This document shows positions 17,674-26,720 of a stretch of DNA of 52,477 nucleotides, piece by piece. Source of the DNA: UBA4416 sp040376995 (GTDB lineage Bacteria > Bacteroidota > Bacteroidia > B-17B0 > Aurantibacillaceae); assembly GCA_040376995.1 (NCBI GenBank), contig JBEIPP010000003.1:1-52477 (forward strand), written 5' to 3'. The first letter of the stretch is position 1. Every line of letters starts with the position of its first letter. The notes beneath the pieces are model-generated. The model was given only the letters and a program-made list of their open reading frames with translations. It was not told where the DNA came from and did not search any database. Both the position numbers and the translations under genes were made by a program.

Positions 17674-18627
17674 TTATTTGTTAAATAACGTGTTTTGAAC
17701 CATAATATTATAGAATACACCAGAAAAACTTGTGCTAAATTTTTTAGCACCAGAGTGGTTAAGATGCTCATTGTCAAAAAATAAGGCAGAATCGCTAAAT
17801 TTTAATGAATCTGTATAGTTAAAATATGGAATATGGTTAATGAAAGCAACGTTTTGTATTTGTTTGACTAGGTTCGATTTGTTTATCACCTGATTGTAAC
17901 CCTCACCATATATAGGTGTGGTTACTAAAGTGAGGGATATATTGTTATTTTCAGAAAATGAAATAATAGAGTCGAGATAGTTTCTGTTTTTTTTGCTTAT
18001 AAACGAATAAATTGGTGTTCCTTCAATAAGTTGTCCTCGCTCATTGGCTGGAGCAGTTTGAAATCCTTTATACATCAACGTATCGTATTTGCCAGGAATA
18101 TTTAACCAACCATGTAACGAAGTACTCAAATATTCTACTTGAGTAAATGGTAATGAATGAAATGGGTTGTAGTAAAATGAATTAAATCTAGAATCTATAT
18201 TGTTCAATTCTGTCCTTAAATACTCATTTTTTAGATATGGGAAATATCGAGGAAAATCATTCAACATATCAATATCGCTTTTCAGTGAAAAGTAATCTAT
18301 GTTTAAAACTACATGCTTAGGCTTTTGATGTTGATGGCAATATGTTTTTAATAGAGTATGGTTTACCCTTAAAGAAGCACCACTTATGCCAAGATTGTAA
18401 CTATTTAAATGTGTAATGCTATCAAATGTTTTTGGTTCAAAATGCATTTCAGCTCTGGATGAGCCTAAAAATAGTACATCGTAGGTGTTGCCCTTATTTA
18501 AAAATAGTTCGTTGTATTTATTGAAAATACCTTGTTTGTTTTTTTTAATACCAGTGTATAAAAATGTTCTGTAAACAAAAAGCATACAAACTATCGCAAT
18601 GATATATGTGATTATTTTTTTAATCAA
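17674..18627 (-). CDS. SGNH-fold partner of an MBOAT acyltransferase
   Basis: The protein has 317 residues with one N-terminal membrane segment (about 5-25) and a periplasmic SGNH-like domain. The block I nucleophile region reads LFLGSSRAEMHF and the C-terminal DxxH region reads FDNEHLNHSGA, so Ser, Asp and His are all present. In alginate, cellulose and teichoic-acid acylation systems such a protein (AlgJ/AlgX or DltD type) works with an MBOAT channel enzyme to move an acyl group onto an extracytoplasmic polymer. The start overlaps the stop of the MBOAT gene by 4 bases, so the pair very likely acts together. The acceptor is unknown. Confidence 0.82.
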   Translation of the reverse strand: MIKKIITYIIAIVCMLFVYRTFLYTGIKKNKQGIFNKYNELFLNKGNTYDVLFLGSSRAEMHFEPKTFDSITHLNSYNLGISGASLRVNHTLLKTYCHQHQKPKHVVLNIDYFSLKSDIDMLNDFPRYFPYLKNEYLRTELNNIDSRFNSFYYNPFHSLPFTQVEYLSTSLHGWLNIPGKYDTLMYKGFQTAPANERGQLIEGTPIYSFISKKNRNYLDSIISFSENNNISLTLVTTPIYGEGYNQVINKSNLVKQIQNVAFINHIPYFNYTDSLKFSDSALFFDNEHLNHSGAKKFSTSFSGVFYNIMVQNTLFNK

Positions 18628-20027
18628 AATTGAAAGTAAATAAAACTGTTGGCATTAAAGTTTCCTAAACAAAAAATAAGGCAAAGTACAATGATGTAAA
18701 AAATAGGTGCTAAATAAGTTTCTTTATAATTGGATGATTTGATGAGGGTGTATTCTTCTTGAATTTCCTTCATAAATAGTATTATCAATACAAGCGCTAG
18801 CACAGCTAAAAATAACCTATCCTTCAATGCTAATAAGTGGTCTAGCCCATCTGTTATATTAAAGTGAATGAAAATTTCTTGATAGATAAATGCTAAATCA
18901 TGAATATTATTTGCCCTAAAGGCTATAAAGAAAATGGAGATAAAAAACAATGTGTATAGCCATTTAAAAAAATTAGGGATTTTAACATTTTGTTTGTTTG
19001 GAATATGTTCTAATAAGTAAAATAAACCGTTTAGTAAACCCCAAATTATAAAGGTGAAATTTGCTCCATGCCATAATCCACTTAATAAAAAAACCATTAA
19101 AATATTAAATGCCCATTTAGGAGCACTTACTCTATTGCCACCAATGGAGATGTAAACATATTCTTTAAACCAACTGGTTAAGCTAATATGATGGCGCTGC
19201 CAGTACTCGGTAACCGATTTTGACAATAAAGGTCGTTTCCAGTTAAGGTTTAAATTAATTTTAAAGAGCTTAGCTACTCCTATAGCAATATCTGAGTATC
19301 CAGAAAAATCGGCGTATAACTGAATTAAAAATAAAACACCAATAATGATAAATTCAATAGAATTAAAGTCATTTGGTAAGTCATTAAAAACGGGATTAAC
19401 TAAATAGGCGATATTATCAGCAATAACCATTTTTTTAAAGAATCCCCAAATAATTAATTTAATTGCATTGCCCCATTCAATATCATTAAAAAAGTGAACC
19501 GTTTTTAATTGGGGCATCAAGGTATGATGCCTAACAATTGGGCCAGCCACCATGTGCGGAAAAAAAGAAACGTACAATAAAAAATCTTTTAAGGTGTCAT
19601 CAGCTTTGTATTTTTTGCGATAAACATCAATGGTATAACTAATGGATTGAAACGTATAAAATGATAACCCTGCAGGAATGATAAAATTGGATAATAATTG
19701 CGGGTTATTTGAAAACAATGAGAGACCTGAATTATAAAAAAAAACGAAGTATTTAAAAGCGAATAAAACTCCAATATTGCTTACTATACTTAGAACCAAT
19801 AAAGCTTTTCGCTTATTATGTTCATCGGTTTTTGAAATAGCTTTTGCTAAATAGAAATCTAGACCCGATGTGCCAATTAACAATAGTAAAAACCAAGGGT
19901 TGTAAGAAAAGTAAAAATAATAAGAGGCAATTAATAAAAATAGATTTCGATGTTTTGCAGGAATTAACCAATACGCAGCAAATACGATTGGTAAAAACAC
20001 TAAAAATATCAATGAATTGAATAACAT
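18624..20027 (-). CDS. MBOAT family O-acyltransferase (AlgI-like)
   Basis: This 467-residue polytopic membrane protein has about ten hydrophobic segments. It carries the MBOAT signature with SLTSWFKEYVYISIGGNR and FLLSGLWHGANFTFIIWG, which includes the catalytic His in LWHG. AlgI-type MBOATs accept an acyl group from the cytoplasm and hand it across the membrane for O-acylation of surface polysaccharides. It is the first gene of the run MBOAT-SGNH-PorV-PorU2. The close linkage raises the idea that the acylated polymer belongs to the surface layer to which T9SS cargo is attached, but this is inference. Confidence 0.9.
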   Translation of the reverse strand: MLFNSLIFLVFLPIVFAAYWLIPAKHRNLFLLIASYYFYFSYNPWFLLLLIGTSGLDFYLAKAISKTDEHNKRKALLVLSIVSNIGVLFAFKYFVFFYNSGLSLFSNNPQLLSNFIIPAGLSFYTFQSISYTIDVYRKKYKADDTLKDFLLYVSFFPHMVAGPIVRHHTLMPQLKTVHFFNDIEWGNAIKLIIWGFFKKMVIADNIAYLVNPVFNDLPNDFNSIEFIIIGVLFLIQLYADFSGYSDIAIGVAKLFKINLNLNWKRPLLSKSVTEYWQRHHISLTSWFKEYVYISIGGNRVSAPKWAFNILMVFLLSGLWHGANFTFIIWGLLNGLFYLLEHIPNKQNVKIPNFFKWLYTLFFISIFFIAFRANNIHDLAFIYQEIFIHFNITDGLDHLLALKDRLFLAVLALVLIILFMKEIQEEYTLIKSSNYKETYLAPIFYIIVLCLIFCLGNFNANSFIYFQF

Positions 20028-20032
20028 CTTTT

Positions 20033-20068
20033 GTAAATATACAAACGATTTAATTTATATATATTTAC
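20033..20068. promoter_or_regulatory. Divergent promoter region with mirrored -7-like boxes
   Basis: Between the MBOAT start (20027, minus) and the pssA start (20077, plus) lie GTAAATATA (20033-20041) and TATATTTAC (20060-20068), a perfect 9-bp inverted repeat. Each arm resembles the TAnnTTTG -7 box of the gene it faces (one base off) and sits 5-8 bases from that gene's ATG. Both messages would have almost no leader. Confidence 0.4.
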
Positions 20069-20076
20069 ATCGTAAA

Positions 20077-20817
20077 ATGAATATTAAAAAACATATCCCA
20101 AATGCTATTACTTGTTGCAATTTATTATGCGGTTGTTTAGCAATTGTTCAGGCTTTTGGAGGTAATTTAGTGTATTCGGCCTATTTAGTTGGTTTAGCCG
20201 CTATCTTCGATTTTTTTGATGGTTTTGCTGCTCGTTTATTAAGGGTAGCATCTCCCATTGGCAAAGATTTAGATAGTTTAGCGGATATGATAACCTTTGG
20301 GGTAGTGCCAGGATTTGTGATGTATAAATTGATTCAATTATCAACAGCAAATTATGACGAAAATCAACATGCTGATGAATTGCCATTTTTGTTACCTTAT
20401 TTAAAATATATTGCATTTACAATCCCTGTTTTTTCAGCTATCCGTTTAGCTATATTTAATAATGATACTAGACAAACTAGTTCATTTATTGGACTTCCAA
20501 CGCCAGCCAATGCTATTTTTATTTGTTCAATACCTTTAATTTCTGAGTTTAATCATATTTCACTTATCTTAAATCCTTATCTCTTAATTGGTATTAGTGT
20601 AGTATTTAGTTTATTATTAGTTGCAGAACTCCCTTTATTTGCGCTTAAATTCCGTAATTTTTCATGGGTAGGTAATCGAATTCGTTTTGTGTTTTTAGGA
20701 TTGAGTTTAATAATATTAATTACACTTCAATTTATAGGTATTCCATTAATTATTATCATGTATGTTTTGTTAAGCGTGATTAATAATATCATTACTAAAA
20801 AGAAAGTTGTTTCCTAA
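20077..20817 (+). CDS. pssA: CDP-diacylglycerol--serine O-phosphatidyltransferase
   Basis: This enzyme makes phosphatidylserine, the precursor of phosphatidylethanolamine, from CDP-diacylglycerol and serine. The CDP-alcohol phosphatidyltransferase motif DGxxAR...GxxxDxxxD is complete: DGFAARLLRVASPIGKDLDS followed by LAD. The chosen ATG gives 246 residues with several membrane helices. A longer frame from 20017 would add 20 residues and overlap the MBOAT gene on the other strand, and it would start upstream of the apparent promoter. Confidence 0.92.
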   Translation: MNIKKHIPNAITCCNLLCGCLAIVQAFGGNLVYSAYLVGLAAIFDFFDGFAARLLRVASPIGKDLDSLADMITFGVVPGFVMYKLIQLSTANYDENQHADELPFLLPYLKYIAFTIPVFSAIRLAIFNNDTRQTSSFIGLPTPANAIFICSIPLISEFNHISLILNPYLLIGISVVFSLLLVAELPLFALKFRNFSWVGNRIRFVFLGLSLIILITLQFIGIPLIIIMYVLLSVINNIITKKKVVS

Positions 20818-20900
20818 ACTTTCTTAAAAATCTATATAAGCGACTGTTTTTCGTCATAAGCGGTAAGTTCATTATTGCATTATATCGCTATTTTTAGTTC

Positions 20901-21560
20901 GTGATAAAATTAGAGCAAATACGCAAGGCTTATAAATTAAATAATACCTCATTCGAAGTATTAAAAGGGATTGATATACATATCAAAGAAGGAGAATTTG
21001 TATCTATTATGGGGTCATCGGGTTCAGGTAAATCAACTTTATTAAATATTTTAGGAATCTTAGATAATTATGATTCTGGAACCTATATGCTTAATAATAC
21101 CTTGATTAAAGATTTAAGCCAAACTAAAGCAGCTCAGTTACGTAATCAGTTTATAGGTTTTGTGTTTCAATCATTTAATTTATTGTCGTTTAAAAACGCC
21201 ATGGAAAATGTGGCCTTACCTTTATATTATCAAAAAGTATCTCGTAAAGAGCGTAACATAAAAGCTTTAGAATATTTAGATAGAGTTGGCTTAAAAGATT
21301 GGGCACATCATTTACCAAGCGAAATGAGCGGTGGACAAAAACAACGTGTGGCAATTGCTCGTGCATTAATTGGAAATCCAAAAGTTATTTTTGCAGATGA
21401 ACCTACAGGTGCTTTAGATTCTCAAACGTCTATCGAAGTGATGGATATTTTTAAAGACATTCATCAGCAAGGTAAAACTATTGTTTTGGTTACTCATGAA
21501 AATGACATTGCGGCCTTAACAGATAGAACCATTAGACTAAAAGACGGACTTATCATTTAA
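20901..21560 (+). CDS. ABC transporter ATP-binding protein, MacB/LolD type
   Basis: This 219-residue ATPase has Walker A GSSGSGKST, the signature MSGGQKQRVAIARAL, Walker B VIFADEPTGALDS and the H-loop VTHEND. This combination belongs to the MacB/LolD/FtsE family, which powers mechanotransmission across the periplasm, not import. The start is GTG at 20901. It is followed after 4 bases by the first of two FtsX/MacB-type permeases and then by a membrane-fusion protein, so the complex exports or extrudes a substrate. The substrate is unknown. Confidence 0.92.
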   Translation: MIKLEQIRKAYKLNNTSFEVLKGIDIHIKEGEFVSIMGSSGSGKSTLLNILGILDNYDSGTYMLNNTLIKDLSQTKAAQLRNQFIGFVFQSFNLLSFKNAMENVALPLYYQKVSRKERNIKALEYLDRVGLKDWAHHLPSEMSGGQKQRVAIARALIGNPKVIFADEPTGALDSQTSIEVMDIFKDIHQQGKTIVLVTHENDIAALTDRTIRLKDGLII

Positions 21561-21564
21561 AATT

Positions 21565-22794
21565 ATGTTTGATTTAGATAAGTGGCAAGAAATATTAGGG
21601 ACTATTCAAAAAAATAAACTCCGTACTTTTTTAACGGCGTTTAGTGTGGCATGGGGGATTTTTATCTTAATTGTTTTATTAGCTGCTGGTCAGGGTTTAA
21701 GAAATGGAGCGCAATCACAATTTGGGAATGATGCGGCTAATAGTATTTGGATTGATGGCGGACAAACCAGCATGGCGCACGAAGGATACAAGCCTGGTAA
21801 AAATATTCAATTAACAAATGTAGATTATTATTATATTAAATATGGCGTGGATGGCGTAGATCATGCTTCGGCAGTTTATGACGGAAGAGCAGGAAAGATT
21901 TTGTCGTATAAAAATGAACATGCTGGTTTTACCGTACGTTCTTGCGCGCCCGATCATAATTTGTTAGAAAAAGCAAAAATCATATCCGGACGTTTTATCA
22001 ATCAAAATGATTTTAATGATTACAGAAAAGTGTGCGTCATTGGAATTCCAGTGAGAGATGCTTTATTTAAAACAGAAGATCCTATTGATAAATTTATTGA
22101 TGTTTCAGGAACTAAATATAAAGTAGTTGGCGTATTCAACGACCCTGGCAAGGGCGACAACGATCGAATTTATATCCCCTTATTAACTGCTCAGCGTATT
22201 TACAACGGAAAAGATAATGTGAATGTTATTTGGGCAAGTACAGGAACTGTTAGTACAGAATATAGTAATCAGATGGTTAGCACTATCAGAAATGCTTTGG
22301 CAAAAAAATACCATTTCAATCCTTTGGATATGAATGCTGTTGGTATTTTTAATAATAATGTGGAGTATAAACGTATAATGGGAATGTTAGATGGTATTAA
22401 AATATTTGTGTTTATTATTGGCGTATTTACATTAATAGCTGGCGTTGTAGGTGTGAGTAATATTATGATGATTGTGGTTAAAGAACGCACAAAAGAAATT
22501 GGCGTTCGAAAAGCTTTAGGCGCTTCACCATGGTCTATTGTATCTTTAATCATTCAAGAATCTGTTTTTATAACTTCTATAGCAGGTTATATTGGTTTGA
22601 TGTTAGGTATTGGTTTGGTTGAGTTAATAAAGTATTTTGAATTAGAAGGAGATTTCTTTAAAAATCCTGACGTTGATTTATCTATTGCGATAACAGCTGT
22701 TGTATTAATAGTTGTTGCTGGAGCTTTGGCAGGTTTGTTTCCTGCAATTAAAGCTGCTAAAGTTGAACCCATAACCGCTTTAAGAGAAAGTTAA
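21565..22794 (+). CDS. MacB-like ABC transporter permease (first copy)
   Basis: The protein has 409 residues and the MacB/FtsX topology. The N-terminal transmembrane helix (about 20-42) follows the conserved KWQEILGTIQKNKLRTFLTAFSVAWG. A large periplasmic domain spans about 45-285, and three C-terminal helices follow the ISNIMMIVVKERTKEIGVRKALG-like coupling segment. It ends with the family motif AAKVEPITALRES. The second permease begins one base after its stop codon. The two are paralogues (about the same length and the same landmark motifs), suggesting a heterodimer. Confidence 0.92.
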   Translation: MFDLDKWQEILGTIQKNKLRTFLTAFSVAWGIFILIVLLAAGQGLRNGAQSQFGNDAANSIWIDGGQTSMAHEGYKPGKNIQLTNVDYYYIKYGVDGVDHASAVYDGRAGKILSYKNEHAGFTVRSCAPDHNLLEKAKIISGRFINQNDFNDYRKVCVIGIPVRDALFKTEDPIDKFIDVSGTKYKVVGVFNDPGKGDNDRIYIPLLTAQRIYNGKDNVNVIWASTGTVSTEYSNQMVSTIRNALAKKYHFNPLDMNAVGIFNNNVEYKRIMGMLDGIKIFVFIIGVFTLIAGVVGVSNIMMIVVKERTKEIGVRKALGASPWSIVSLIIQESVFITSIAGYIGLMLGIGLVELIKYFELEGDFFKNPDVDLSIAITAVVLIVVAGALAGLFPAIKAAKVEPITALRES

Positions 22795-22795
22795 T

Positions 22796-24049
22796 TTGAT
22801 ATTTGAACGAGATAATTGGCAAGAGATTTTTGCAACCATTCGCAAAAATAAACTAAGAACATTCTTAACCATGTTGGGCGTGTTTTGGGGAATTTTTATG
22901 TTGGTAATTATGCTTGGTTCTGGCAATGGCTTACGAAATGGCATTTTAAAAGAATTTGCTGGTACGGCAACTAATAGTTTTTTTGTGTGGGCACAACAAA
23001 CTTCAAAGGCCTATAAAGGCATGAAGCCAAATCGTGGATTTAATTACACCATATCGGATGCAGAAGCTTTAAAACAATTACCCGAATTAGAGGTTGTGTC
23101 TCCATTAAATCAATTAGGTGAACATGAAGGCGCTATTAATGTATTAAGAGGATTAAAAACAGCTGCTTGTGAGATACAGGCGTGTTATCCTAATATTACT
23201 GGTATTTCTGATATTAAATTAGGGCAAGGAAGATTTATAAATGATTTAGACATAAAAGAAAAGAGAAAAATTTGTGTGATAGGTCCACGAGTGGTGGAAC
23301 TATTATTTAAAAAAGATGAAAAAATTATTGGAGAATATATTCGCGTAAATGGCGTTTATTTTAGAGTAATAGGAGTTACATCTCCAACAGCTGGAGGAAA
23401 TGAAGGAAGAGAACAAGCGCAGCGTGTTAACATTCCTTTTTCTACTTTCCAAAACGCCTTTAATTATGGAGATGTGGTTGGCTGGTTTGCCATTAAATCA
23501 AAAGATCATATTCCGGCAGAACAGTCAGAAGAAAAAGTAATCTCTATTTTAAAAGAACGACATAAAATTGCACCCGACGATATGAAAGCTATTGGTCATT
23601 GGAATATGGCTGTTGAATATAATAAGTTAAGTGGTTTGTTTATGGGAATAGAAATTTTAGTTTGGATAGTAGGTATTGGAACTTTATTAGCAGGTGTTAT
23701 TGGTATTAGTAATATTATGTTAATTGTTGTAAAAGAACGTACAAAAGAAATTGGGGTAAAACGAGCGTTGGGAGCTGTGCCGTCACAAATTATTGGACAA
23801 ATTATTTTAGAAGCAGTTTTTTTAACTGCAATTTCTGGGTACTTTGGTTTAGTGATTGGTATAGGCTTGTTAGAAGCTTTAAATGCAGCTATTGGAGATT
23901 CGGGGGAAATGTTTACAAACCCCACAGTTGATTTATCAGTTGCATTAAAGGCATTAACAGTTTTAATTTTTAGTGGAGCTTTGGCAGGACTAATTCCTGC
24001 AAGTAAAGCTGTGGCTATTAAACCAGTAGAAGCATTAAGAACAGAATAA
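22796..24049 (+). CDS. MacB-like ABC transporter permease (second copy)
   Basis: This 417-residue paralogue of the preceding permease has the same layout: an N-terminal helix after NWQEIFATIRKNKLRTFLTM, a periplasmic domain, and the coupling segment VVKERTKEIGVKRALGA leading into three helices and the end motif VAIKPVEALRTE. The start codon is TTG at 22796, one base after the upstream stop, so translation probably depends on ribosomes finishing the first permease. This would keep the two subunits equal in number. Confidence 0.9.
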   Translation: MIFERDNWQEIFATIRKNKLRTFLTMLGVFWGIFMLVIMLGSGNGLRNGILKEFAGTATNSFFVWAQQTSKAYKGMKPNRGFNYTISDAEALKQLPELEVVSPLNQLGEHEGAINVLRGLKTAACEIQACYPNITGISDIKLGQGRFINDLDIKEKRKICVIGPRVVELLFKKDEKIIGEYIRVNGVYFRVIGVTSPTAGGNEGREQAQRVNIPFSTFQNAFNYGDVVGWFAIKSKDHIPAEQSEEKVISILKERHKIAPDDMKAIGHWNMAVEYNKLSGLFMGIEILVWIVGIGTLLAGVIGISNIMLIVVKERTKEIGVKRALGAVPSQIIGQIILEAVFLTAISGYFGLVIGIGLLEALNAAIGDSGEMFTNPTVDLSVALKALTVLIFSGALAGLIPASKAVAIKPVEALRTE

Positions 24050-24080
24050 TTAGACAATTAAAAATATAAACTTATATAAC

Positions 24081-24136
24081 TTAGCGATCTCTGCGAAAAA
24101 ACTTTGCGTCTTTGCGCCTGCCTGTCGGTAGACAGG
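24081..24136. repeat. Intergenic repeat: CTYTGCG units plus small hairpin
   Basis: The 106-base gap between the second permease and the fusion-protein gene contains three spaced heptamers (CTCTGCG, CTTTGCG, CTTTGCG) followed by the hairpin CCTGTC-GGTA-GACAGG (24121-24136). Such strings are frequent intergenic repeats in Bacteroidota genomes as I know them. The gap interrupts an otherwise tight operon, which fits insertion of a small dispersed element. There is no second copy in this window. Confidence 0.45.
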
Positions 24137-24155
24137 GTTAAACAAAAATAACACT

Positions 24156-25256
24156 ATGATAAAAAAAATAATCAAAATCACTTTGCTAGTTGCCTTTGTA
24201 GGCTTAATTTTTTGGACATTTTATTTCCTATATAATAAATCTCAAAAACCACCAGAGGTATTTAAAACAGTGATGCCGTTTGATACATCAATTATCAAAA
24301 AGACTGTGGCTACTGGTTCAGTAGCTCCTCGTAAAGAAGTAAATATGAAATCACAAGTAAGTGGTATTATTGAAAAATTATACATAATAGCTGGCCAACA
24401 GGTGAAACAAGGAGATGTGATTGCTAAAATTAAAATCATTCCTAATATGCTTAATCTTGCAAATGCTGAGAATAGAATTAGTTCGGCTCAAGTAAATTAT
24501 GATAACGCAAAAATGGATTATGATAGAAATAAAACATTGTTTGATCAAAGTATTATTGCAAAAGCAGATATGCAAGCAGTTGAGTTACGTTTAAATTCAA
24601 GTAAAGTAGAATTGGATGCGGCCATTAATCAATTGCAAATTATTAAAGAAGGGGCTTCTAAAACATCAGGATCTTCTAGTAACACTTTTGTAAAAGCAAC
24701 TATTACAGGTATGGTGCTAGATGTTCCCGTAAAAGAAGGTGGACAAGTGATTGAAAGTAATACTTTTAATGAAGGCACAACACTTGCATCTGTTGCTAAT
24801 ATGGGTGAAATGATTTTTGAAGGTAAGCTAGATGAAAGTGAAGTGGGTAAAGTGCAAGAAAACATGGATATTGTTTTAACTATTGGAGCTATTGATAAAG
24901 AAAGCTTTAATGCTAAACTAGAATACATTGCGCCAAAAGGTATTACAGAAAATGGTGCTATTCAGTTTTTAATTCGTGCGTCCATTGCTAAAGAAAATAG
25001 TTCGTTTTTGAGAGCAGGTTACAGTGCTAATGCAGATATTATTTTATCTAAAAAAGATAAAGTAATGGCTATTCCTGAAAGTGTTTTGCAATTTGATAAA
25101 GAAAAACCATTTGTAGAAGTTGAAATTTCTAATCAGGTTTTTGAGAAACGATTTATTAAAACTGGTTTATCGGATGGTATTAATATTGAAGTGTTAGAGG
25201 GAATTAAAAAATCAGATAAGTTGAAAATCCCTCAGTTAGTTGAACCTTCAAATTAA
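24156..25256 (+). CDS. Periplasmic adaptor (membrane-fusion) subunit, MacA/HlyD type
   Basis: The protein has 366 residues with one N-terminal membrane anchor (about 5-27). The lipoyl half-domains flank a helical hairpin (about 100-150). The first is marked by NMKSQVSGIIEKLYIIAGQQV and the second by KATITGMVLDVPVKEGGQVI. A beta-barrel domain then covers about 200-290 and a membrane-proximal domain follows (AIPESVLQF). This is the standard MacA-like layout. It connects the two-permease ABC transporter to an outer-membrane TolC-type channel, which is not encoded here. Its stop overlaps the convergent gene at 25253 by 4 bases. Confidence 0.92.
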   Translation: MIKKIIKITLLVAFVGLIFWTFYFLYNKSQKPPEVFKTVMPFDTSIIKKTVATGSVAPRKEVNMKSQVSGIIEKLYIIAGQQVKQGDVIAKIKIIPNMLNLANAENRISSAQVNYDNAKMDYDRNKTLFDQSIIAKADMQAVELRLNSSKVELDAAINQLQIIKEGASKTSGSSSNTFVKATITGMVLDVPVKEGGQVIESNTFNEGTTLASVANMGEMIFEGKLDESEVGKVQENMDIVLTIGAIDKESFNAKLEYIAPKGITENGAIQFLIRASIAKENSSFLRAGYSANADIILSKKDKVMAIPESVLQFDKEKPFVEVEISNQVFEKRFIKTGLSDGINIEVLEGIKKSDKLKIPQLVEPSN

Positions 25257-25972
25257 AATAATACGCCAAACATTAAATTAAATCCTGAATCATACTTTTT
25301 TAAAATTCCAAAATAACTTGCAGAAACAGTCAATTCAATCGTTTTTACTGGAAAGCCGTGCATGACACCTATCATGGAGTACACGTGGTAACTTTCTTCT
25401 GGTTTGTCTTTTGCCGTTATTACTTCAACGTCTCCAGTACTTGAATTCGTGATTGTTATTTGTGCTGAAACTGTTGGGCTACTTCGAGTTAAATTAAAAC
25501 CTGCTAAAAATCGTGTGTGTTTATATTTATACGTAGGCAATAACTCTGCGAAAATGTTATTATGTAAATATTGATGCACTCCCTCTTGATAAGAAATACT
25601 ATTTGAAATATTTGTTCCGTTAAATGGTATTTGAATTTTTTTGGAGGTTGTATATTTTTGTAATGTTTGGTAAAATCCTAAGTTGAAATGAAATCCAAAT
25701 CTTTTTAAAAACTGTCTTTCTATTCCAATACTTAAACATGGATTTATGTAAAAAGATGAACTTTCGGGCTTGTATTCATATGATCCATCATTTAATATTT
25801 TATATAATTCTTTATTTATAAAATTAAGTGTTGTACCTGCTTTTATAATAACATTAGTTTCTTTTTTAAGTTTTGGTTTTAATTCAGGGTCAATAATAGG
25901 AACTACATCAGGCTTTTGAGCAAAAGTTAAAAATGAAAGAAACCCAAATAAAATTGATAATAAATGTTTCAT
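25253..25972 (-). CDS. Probable outer-membrane beta-barrel protein, unknown function
   Basis: This 239-residue protein has a signal peptide (MKHLLSILFGFLSFLTFAQ) followed by alternating hydrophobic and polar residues and many aromatic residues in the pattern of a small barrel (for example FGFHLNFGFYQTLQKY). It ends in LMFGVLF with a terminal Phe, as many outer-membrane barrels do. No named family is recognised. It lies 10 bases after lipB at the end of the rfbA operon, and its stop overlaps the stop of the fusion-protein gene on the other strand. Confidence 0.7.
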   Translation of the reverse strand: MKHLLSILFGFLSFLTFAQKPDVVPIIDPELKPKLKKETNVIIKAGTTLNFINKELYKILNDGSYEYKPESSSFYINPCLSIGIERQFLKRFGFHFNLGFYQTLQKYTTSKKIQIPFNGTNISNSISYQEGVHQYLHNNIFAELLPTYKYKHTRFLAGFNLTRSSPTVSAQITITNSSTGDVEVITAKDKPEESYHVYSMIGVMHGFPVKTIELTVSASYFGILKKYDSGFNLMFGVLF

Positions 25973-25982
25973 GTATTATAAA

Positions 25983-26702
25983 TTAAACCAATTGTTGATT
26001 AATGATTTCACATTCAAATAATGTAGTGAAATGTTTTTTTAGTTTTCCTTTTATGTCATTCATATCAACATCATGACCTAATTCTTTATTTAAGCTGGTT
26101 ACTGCTTTGTCTTGAATCCCACATGGAACAATATTTGAAAAATAATCTAAGTTTGAGTTTACGTTAAAGCCCCAGCCATGCATAGTTACCCAACGACTGC
26201 ATCTTACCCCCATAGCACAAATTTTACGAGCTTTAAAAATATTATCTTCATCTAGCCAAACACCTGTCTCTCCTCTACTTCTTCCTGCTTTGATTCCATA
26301 TTCATCAAGTGTTAAGATGATGGTTTCTTCTAGCAAACGAAGGTACTTATGAATGTCGGTAAAAAAATGATCTAAATCTAAAATGGGATAGCCTACTAAT
26401 TGCCCTGGTCCATGATAAGTAATATCGCCACCTCTGTTAATTTTATAATAAGTTGCTTGTTTTTCTTCTAATTGATGATCATTAATTAAAAGGTGAGCAG
26501 CGTCGCCGCTTTTTCCTAATGTATAAACATGTGGGTGCTCAACAAATAACAAATGATTTTTGGTTTGTATTTGTTGCTCAGGAGCTAAATTTCTATTAGC
26601 TATTTTCTGAGCAATGGTTTCATTAAATAAGCTTTCTTGGTAATCCCAACAGACTTTATAGTCCATAAGCCCAAGATCTTGAAACAATACTTGCTTATTC
26701 AA
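25983..26702 (-). CDS. lipB: Octanoyltransferase LipB
   Basis: LipB moves octanoyl from acyl carrier protein to lipoate-dependent enzymes such as pyruvate dehydrogenase E2, the first step of lipoate synthesis. The signature RGGDITYHGPGQLVGYPI is present. The catalytic pair is Lys160 (KARKICAMGVR) and Cys194 (IVPCGI). The 239-residue length is typical. It sits 18 bases after the SIS-domain gene. Confidence 0.95.
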   Translation of the reverse strand: MNKQVLFQDLGLMDYKVCWDYQESLFNETIAQKIANRNLAPEQQIQTKNHLLFVEHPHVYTLGKSGDAAHLLINDHQLEEKQATYYKINRGGDITYHGPGQLVGYPILDLDHFFTDIHKYLRLLEETIILTLDEYGIKAGRSRGETGVWLDEDNIFKARKICAMGVRCSRWVTMHGWGFNVNSNLDYFSNIVPCGIQDKAVTSLNKELGHDVDMNDIKGKLKKHFTTLFECEIINQQLV

Positions 26703-26720
26703 AGTGAAAAGAATTAAGGA

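Noticed and set aside
23596..24057. Minus-strand open frame of 153 codons opposite the second permease
   Set aside because: It lies entirely antisense to a conserved membrane-protein gene and has no recognisable domain or start context.
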